From Kocuria sp. (GTDB taxonomy: Bacteria; Actinomycetota; Actinomycetes; Actinomycetales; Micrococcaceae): DNA of 64,000 bases. The notes under the pieces are model-generated. The model was not told the origin of the DNA. It saw only the letters and a list, made by a program, of their open reading frames with translations, and made no database searches. The stretch is taken from positions 429,774-493,773 of the forward strand of contig NZ_JAUMTZ010000001.1 in NCBI RefSeq assembly GCF_030530945.1. The letters are read 5' to 3'. This document shows, piece by piece, positions 59,648-64,000 of this stretch. A program made the translations under genes and the position numbers. Each line of letters opens with the position of its first letter. Positions within the stretch are counted from its first letter, which is position 1.

Positions 59648-60547
59648 ATGGCACGCACCCAGGAGCTGCGCCGCGGCGTCTACGTGATCGGCACCGAGAA
59701 CTGGAGACTGAACTCCGGTCTGGTGCTGGGCACCCAGCGCGCCCTGGTGGTGGACACCGGTGCTGGGCCCCGCCAGGGGCGGGAGATCCTCGCGGCCGTC
59801 CGGGACGTCACGGACCTGCCGCTGACCGTGGTCAACACCCATGCTCACTACGCCCACTACATGGGCAACGCCGTGTTCGCGCGTGCCGGGGTCACCGAGT
59901 TCTGGGCCCACAAGGCGTGCGCGAGCGCCATGGCGGAGGTGGAGGACTACCAGCGCAGCATCGTGAGCACGCAGGAGCCGGAGATGGGCGCGGGCGAGGG
60001 GATCGACACCCGCCTGGTGCTGCCCACCAACACCCTGCCGGGCACGGGGCTGCGGCCCTCGCTCACGCGCATCGACCTGGGGGAGCGCCCCGTCACCCTG
60101 TTCTTCCTGGGCCCCGGCCACACGGACAACGACGTGTGCGTGGGCGTGGACGACGTCGTGTTCTGCGGCGACCTCGTGGAGGAGGGCTCGGACCCCAACT
60201 TCGAGGACGCCTACCCGCAGCGCTGGGTGGAGTCCCTGCGGGCGCTGGCCACCCTGGAGCGCTACACCGCGTTCGTCCCCGGCCACGGCACGCCCGTGAC
60301 CGCGAACTTCGTGGCCCAGCAGGCCGACACCATGGAGCTCGCGGTGCGCCGCGCGCGGGACGTGGACCTGGCCGGGGACGGGCCCACCACGGCGGCCATG
60401 TACCGGCTGCCGTACCAGGCCGGCGTGGCGCGGGTTTTCCTGGACCGCTGGGCCCTCATCGAGCGGCAGGGCGCAGCCGGTGCCCCACCAGCGACCACCC
60501 CAGAGCCGCCGCTGCCGCAATCCCCAGATAACCCCCCGCGAGCGTGA
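59648..60547 (+). CDS. MBL-fold hydrolase-like protein with an altered metal motif
   Basis: A 299-residue metallo-beta-lactamase-fold protein: ALVVDTGAG strand, the motif region VVNTHAHYAHYMGN, GPGHTDNDVCV, VFCGDLVEEG and VPGHGTPV. The usual HxHxDH reads HAHYAH, so the metal-2 Asp is Ala; the other metal-site His and Asp residues are present. It may use one metal or have changed activity. Its 3' end overlaps the convergent PAP2 gene by 92 bases. Substrate unknown. Confidence 0.83.
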   Translation: MARTQELRRGVYVIGTENWRLNSGLVLGTQRALVVDTGAGPRQGREILAAVRDVTDLPLTVVNTHAHYAHYMGNAVFARAGVTEFWAHKACASAMAEVEDYQRSIVSTQEPEMGAGEGIDTRLVLPTNTLPGTGLRPSLTRIDLGERPVTLFFLGPGHTDNDVCVGVDDVVFCGDLVEEGSDPNFEDAYPQRWVESLRALATLERYTAFVPGHGTPVTANFVAQQADTMELAVRRARDVDLAGDGPTTAAMYRLPYQAGVARVFLDRWALIERQGAAGAPPATTPEPPLPQSPDNPPRA

Positions 60548-61691
60548 TCCGCCCGGCGAACGTCCCCGCCACGGTGGGGTAGGGCCACCACACGGCCAGG
60601 GTCAGCAGGGCCGCGGAGACCACGATCAGCGCCACCGCCGTGCCCAGCCGAGGGCGCACGGGGTACTGCGGCGCACCCCACGTCCCACCGGCCCACGGCT
60701 GCCCGCTGCCCTGCATCCCGCCGGGGGCGTACTGGTTGGGCGCGTACTGGCCGGGCGAGTGCTCGTGAGCGTTCTGCCGCGCGGACGACGCCGCCCACTC
60801 CCGTTCCCGCTCGGCCCGCTCCCGGGCGGGTGGCACGAACGCGCTGTCCCCGCGGTCCTCGCTCCACGCGGTCTCCCGCTGCCGCCGGGACCGGTCCGCG
60901 CGCAGCCTGCGGTAGGTGCCGGCCGCGGTGGTGCCGCTGCGGCGGACGCGGTCCACCACGGCGTCGAGCACCTGCGCCAGCAGGGCGGCCAGCACGCCCC
61001 AGCCCGCCACGACGAGCAGGGCGGCCACGGCGTCCGTGGGGCGGTGCCAGCCGTTGAGCACCGTGGTCATGCCCACCAGCGCGGCCAGGAACGCGCCCCA
61101 GCGTCCGGTGCGCGCCCTGCGGTGGGGTGGGGCCACCAGGAACACGGCCATGAGCAGAGAGGCCGCCGCGGTGGTGTGGCCCGAGGGGAAGGAGTTGCTC
61201 GCGATCTCCTGGACCCCCAGGTCCGGCTTGTCCAGCACGCCGTGCTTGAGGACCTGGGTGGTGAGGTTGGCGGCGAGCACCGCGCCCACGGCGAGGAGGG
61301 CGGCGTTCCACCGGCGGTGGCGCACGGCCCAGACCAGGGCGAGGACACCGGCCGCCACGGCCACGACCTCGGGCAGGTACTGCGCGGCCACCAGCACGAT
61401 GCGCGGGAAGAAGGTGGTGCGGTCCGCCTTGGCCTGCTTCAGGGCGGCCTCGTCCAGCGCCTGGCCGGTGACGGTGCCCAGCCCGCCGTGGGCGATCAGG
61501 GGCACCAGGCCCCACAGCACCACGAGGGCCACCAGGGCCGCCACGACCGTGCGGGCGGACACCGTGCGGGCCGGTGCCGTGCCGTGACCGGACGGGCCCG
61601 GCTGCCCGGTGCCGTACGAGCCGTGGGGCGGGAACGTGTACCGGCCTCCGTCACGGGGACCGGGTCCAGGGGGGAAGGGGGCGAACGACAC
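60456..61691 (-). CDS. PAP2-family membrane phosphatase
   Basis: A 411-residue protein: Pro/Gly-rich N-terminus, then five or six helices with the phosphatase motifs NSFPSGHTTAAA and NGWHRPTDAVAA, a long Arg/Gln/Gly-rich loop (about residues 265-355), and two last helices. PAP2 enzymes hydrolyse lipid phosphates such as undecaprenyl or phosphatidic acid phosphates. Motif 1 (KxxxxxxRP) is not clear. GTG start; the C-terminal 30 residues are encoded in the region overlapping the MBL gene. Confidence 0.82.
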   Translation of the reverse strand: MSFAPFPPGPGPRDGGRYTFPPHGSYGTGQPGPSGHGTAPARTVSARTVVAALVALVVLWGLVPLIAHGGLGTVTGQALDEAALKQAKADRTTFFPRIVLVAAQYLPEVVAVAAGVLALVWAVRHRRWNAALLAVGAVLAANLTTQVLKHGVLDKPDLGVQEIASNSFPSGHTTAAASLLMAVFLVAPPHRRARTGRWGAFLAALVGMTTVLNGWHRPTDAVAALLVVAGWGVLAALLAQVLDAVVDRVRRSGTTAAGTYRRLRADRSRRQRETAWSEDRGDSAFVPPARERAEREREWAASSARQNAHEHSPGQYAPNQYAPGGMQGSGQPWAGGTWGAPQYPVRPRLGTAVALIVVSAALLTLAVWWPYPTVAGTFAGRITLAGGYLGIAAAAALGWSLVGHRLRPAAR

Positions 61692-61873
61692 GGGCGCAGG
61701 AACCTCACCGGTTGACGACGGGAAGGGCCCGCCCGCGAGGCGGCGGACCCGGCTCCCATGGTGTCACGCCCCGCTATGACGCGGCTGTGAGCCGCCGGTC
61801 ACGTGCCTGTCCGCCGGGGCGGGCCCGGCGGGGTGCGCTCGCCGGCGCGCGGCGTCGTCGTCGTGGGGGGCGG

Positions 61874-63076
61874 TCAGCGCCGCGTGCGCGTGAAGGAGGA
61901 GACGCCGGTGATGGCGCGCCCCACGATCAGCGCCTGCATGGAGTCGGTGCCCTCGTACGTGGAGACCACCTCCATGTCCGTGAGGTGGCGGCCGATGTGG
62001 TTCTCCAGGAGCAGGCCGTTGCCGCCCAGCATGTCCCGGGCGGTGCGGCACATGGCCAGGGCCTTGCGGGATGTGGTCATCTTGACCATGGAGGCCATGG
62101 CGTCGGTGAGCTGGTCCGTCTCCGCCAGGTGGGCCATGCGGGTGCACATCAGCTGCATGGCGGTGAGGTCCGAGAGCATGGTGGCGAGCTTTTCCTGGAC
62201 CAGCTGGTAGCTGGCGATGGGCAGCCCGAACTGCTCGCGCTCCAGGGCGTACTTCGCGGCGATCTCGAAGGCCGCCATGCCGTGGCCCACGGCCTCCCAG
62301 GAGGCGCCGCCGCGGGTGGCCTTGAGCACCCGGTTCACGTCCTTGAAGCTCTCGCACCCGGGCAGGCGGTTCTCCTCGGGCAGGCGCAGGTCCCGGACCA
62401 CGATGTCCGCCTGGTTGATGGCGCGCTTGCCGATCTTGCCCGCGATGACCTCCGGCTCGTACCCCTCCGGGTACTCGCCGTCCGCTCCGCGCTCCACCAC
62501 GAAGCCCTTGACCTGCCCGTCCGCCTGGTCCCGGGCGTAGAGCACGATCACGTCCGCGGCGTGGCCGTTGCCGATCCACCGCTTGTGGCCGTTGAGCACC
62601 CAGTGGTCCCCGTCCCGGCGCGCGGAGGTCTCCAGGGACACCGAGTCCGAGCCGTGAGCGGGTTCCGTCAGCGCGAACGCGCCGGTCTTCTCCAGCCGGG
62701 CCATGACGGGCAGCCAGCGCTGGCGCTGCTCCTCGCTGCCCAGCATGTAGATGCTGCCCATGCACAGGTTGGAGTGCACGCCGAAGAACGTGTTCACGGA
62801 GCCGTCGATCCGGCCCATCTCCCGCGCCACGATCCCCGCCGCCTGCCGGGAGAGCCCCGGGCAGCCGTAGCCCTGGATGAACGTGCCGATGATCCCCAGC
62901 CCCGCCAGGCCCTGGAACACCTCCTGCGGGTGCTCGCCGGCCTCCCAGGCCTCGTTGACCACGGGCAGGATGCGCGCCTGCCCGTAGGCGCGCACACGGT
63001 CCCGCAGCGCAACCTCCTCCGGGGAGAGGTCCTGGTCCAGCAGGAAGAAGTCGGGGTTCTCCAGCAGCTCGTTCAC
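61874..63076 (-). CDS. Acyl-CoA dehydrogenase (glutaryl-CoA dehydrogenase-like)
   Basis: A 400-residue FAD enzyme. FALTEPAHGSDSVSLET is the flavin-binding block, KRWIGNGHAADV follows, and STYEGTDSMQALIVGRAITG holds the catalytic Glu. The HGSDS block and pairing with a CoA-transferase resemble glutaryl-CoA or related short-chain dehydrogenases, but the acyl group is not certain. Its GTG overlaps the stop of the CoA-transferase gene (GTGA), so both form one leftward operon. Confidence 0.9.
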   Translation of the reverse strand: MNELLENPDFFLLDQDLSPEEVALRDRVRAYGQARILPVVNEAWEAGEHPQEVFQGLAGLGIIGTFIQGYGCPGLSRQAAGIVAREMGRIDGSVNTFFGVHSNLCMGSIYMLGSEEQRQRWLPVMARLEKTGAFALTEPAHGSDSVSLETSARRDGDHWVLNGHKRWIGNGHAADVIVLYARDQADGQVKGFVVERGADGEYPEGYEPEVIAGKIGKRAINQADIVVRDLRLPEENRLPGCESFKDVNRVLKATRGGASWEAVGHGMAAFEIAAKYALEREQFGLPIASYQLVQEKLATMLSDLTAMQLMCTRMAHLAETDQLTDAMASMVKMTTSRKALAMCRTARDMLGGNGLLLENHIGRHLTDMEVVSTYEGTDSMQALIVGRAITGVSSFTRTRR

Positions 63077-64000
63077 GGGGTGTCCTCTCGGGGGACGACG
63101 ACGCCGCCCGCCCGCCGCACGCGCAGCCAGGCCAGGACGGCGTCGTGGTCCGCGTCCAGTGCGGGCGGGGCCTTGGGGTAGCTGACCGGGGTGCGGCTGT
63201 AGGTGACGGGGTTCCTGATGAGCGGGACGGTGTCCTCGCCGTCGCCCACCTGGACCACCGGTTCCAGGCCGAGGGACGCGGCGTACTGCACGCCCTCGGG
63301 GATGCTCAGGATGGGCGCGCACGGCACGCCCTCCGCCTGCAGCCGCTCGGCCCAGACCGCGGCGGTGTCCTGCGCGAGGGCGCCGTTGAGGAGGGGCCGC
63401 AGCTGCTCCCTGTGGTTGTTGCGCTTCTCCACGGAGTCGAAGCGCGGGTCCTCCGCGAGCTCCGGCAGGCCCAGGACGGTGACGAAGCGGTGGAACTGGG
63501 CGTTGTTGCCCACCGTGATGATGAGGTCCTTGTCCGCGGTGGGGAAGGGGCCGTAGGGGAAAAGGCTGGGGTGCTCGTTGCCCAGGCGCTGGGGGTCGTT
63601 ACCGCACGCGGCGTAGCCGGTGGTCTGGTTGACCAGCCCGGACAGGGCAGAGGAGAGCAGGTCCAGGTGGATGTGCTGGCCCCTGCCGGAGACCGTGCGC
63701 TCGTGCAGGGCCCCCAGGACGGCCACGGCGGCGTGGAGCCCGGTGATCACGTCGAACAGGGCCACGCCCCCGCGCTGGGGCGGTCCGTCCGGGGAGCCGG
63801 TCACGGACATGAACCCGGAGAGGCCCTGGACCAGCAGGTCGTAGCCCGGCAGGTGGGCGCCGCCGTCCGTGCCGAAGCCCGTGATGCTCGCGTGCACCAG
63901 GCCCGGCCAGCGCTCGGCCACGGAGGTCTCGTCCAGCCCGAAGCGGGTGAGCCCTCCGGGTTTGAAGTTCTCGATGAACACGTCCGCGGCGTCGATGATC
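63073..64000 (-). CDS. CaiB/BaiF-family CoA-transferase, 5' end outside the window
   Basis: About 309 residues of a type III CoA-transferase; the frame is open to the right edge. Seen are DVFIENFKPGGLTRFGLD, GYDLLVQGLSGFMSVTG, the GDPQRLGN-like linker block, and a C-terminal domain. The catalytic Asp usually lies earlier and may be missing. It moves CoA between acyl carboxylates and, with the coupled dehydrogenase, suggests activation and oxidation of a dicarboxylate or carnitine-like acid. Confidence 0.88.
   Translation of the reverse strand, partial: IIDAADVFIENFKPGGLTRFGLDETSVAERWPGLVHASITGFGTDGGAHLPGYDLLVQGLSGFMSVTGSPDGPPQRGGVALFDVITGLHAAVAVLGALHERTVSGRGQHIHLDLLSSALSGLVNQTTGYAACGNDPQRLGNEHPSLFPYGPFPTADKDLIITVGNNAQFHRFVTVLGLPELAEDPRFDSVEKRNNHREQLRPLLNGALAQDTAAVWAERLQAEGVPCAPILSIPEGVQYAASLGLEPVVQVGDGEDTVPLIRNPVTYSRTPVSYPKAPPALDADHDAVLAWLRVRRAGGVVVPREDTP

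Noticed and set aside
1..64000. tRNA, rRNA, CRISPR, insertion sequences, prophage or integrated element
   Set aside because: I looked for T-loop-like GTTCGANTC words within cloverleaf folds, repeated spacers, transposase or integrase motifs and terminal repeats, and saw none; gene content is core metabolism.

Overview
The window is very GC-rich, densely coded and typical of a high-GC Gram-positive bacterium (Actinomycetota). The mix points to Micrococcaceae, most likely Kocuria or a close relative, but this is judged from family recognition and not from any search. Supporting signs are a MarP-type periplasmic protease, an actinobacterial 'helicase/secretion neighborhood' Tad locus, a menaquinone pathway, System II cytochrome c assembly, a 32-residue bS22-like ribosomal protein, frequent GTG/TTG starts, and many genes whose start codon lies 6-7 nt after a -10-like box (leaderless mRNAs). 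I see no rRNA, tRNA, CRISPR array, transposase, integrase or prophage gene.

Layout. 1-10.7 kb: truncated marP, aroQ, acetyl-CoA synthetase, nth with a CoA-type NUDIX hydrolase, an MFS transporter, a stand-alone family-A DNA polymerase, a small HD alarmone-hydrolase-like protein, a Pth2-type peptidyl-tRNA hydrolase gene broken by a one-base frameshift, and an unknown membrane protein. 10.9-19 kb: Tad cluster (CpaE-like ATPase, TadA, TadB, TadC, DUF4244 pilin, two TadE-like proteins) facing a large DUF1998-type helicase. 19-28.7 kb: a flavin-fold oxidoreductase, a methyltransferase, topA, a Ppx/GppA phosphatase coupled to a TIM-barrel protein, proC, and a YbdK-type ligase. 28.8-36.4 kb: Ktr potassium uptake pair, an AcuC-like deacetylase, an ArsR regulator with a huge acidic tail, NADP glutamate dehydrogenase, a FadR-like regulator, bS22 and a glutaredoxin-like protein.

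36.5-46.4 kb: a histidine phosphatase leads into tlpA-ccdA-resB-ccsB (haem delivery and thiol reduction outside the membrane for cytochrome c maturation). After two small membrane proteins comes a menaquinone group (menB, menE, a 2H-type RNA ligase-like protein, menA). 46.4-50.3 kb: a four-gene ferric-siderophore ABC importer behind a near-consensus DtxR/IdeR box. 50.7-58.6 kb: a TauE/SafE exporter, HrpB helicase, PutP proline symporter, NAD malic enzyme, and an RpiR-type regulator coupled to gluQ. 59.6-64 kb: an MBL-fold protein with a damaged metal motif, a PAP2 phosphatase whose gene overlaps it tail to tail, and an acyl-CoA dehydrogenase coupled to a CaiB/BaiF CoA-transferase that runs off the window.

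Together this is mostly core metabolism and respiration (menaquinone, cytochrome c, acetate and malate use, glutamate, proline, iron and potassium uptake) rather than an accessory island. The observations most worth a second look are the recurrent leaderless promoter pattern, an over-abundant 9-mer (GGCGTCGTC and its complement), the frameshifted Pth2 gene, the MBL protein lacking its motif Asp, and the ArsR protein with a long acidic tail.
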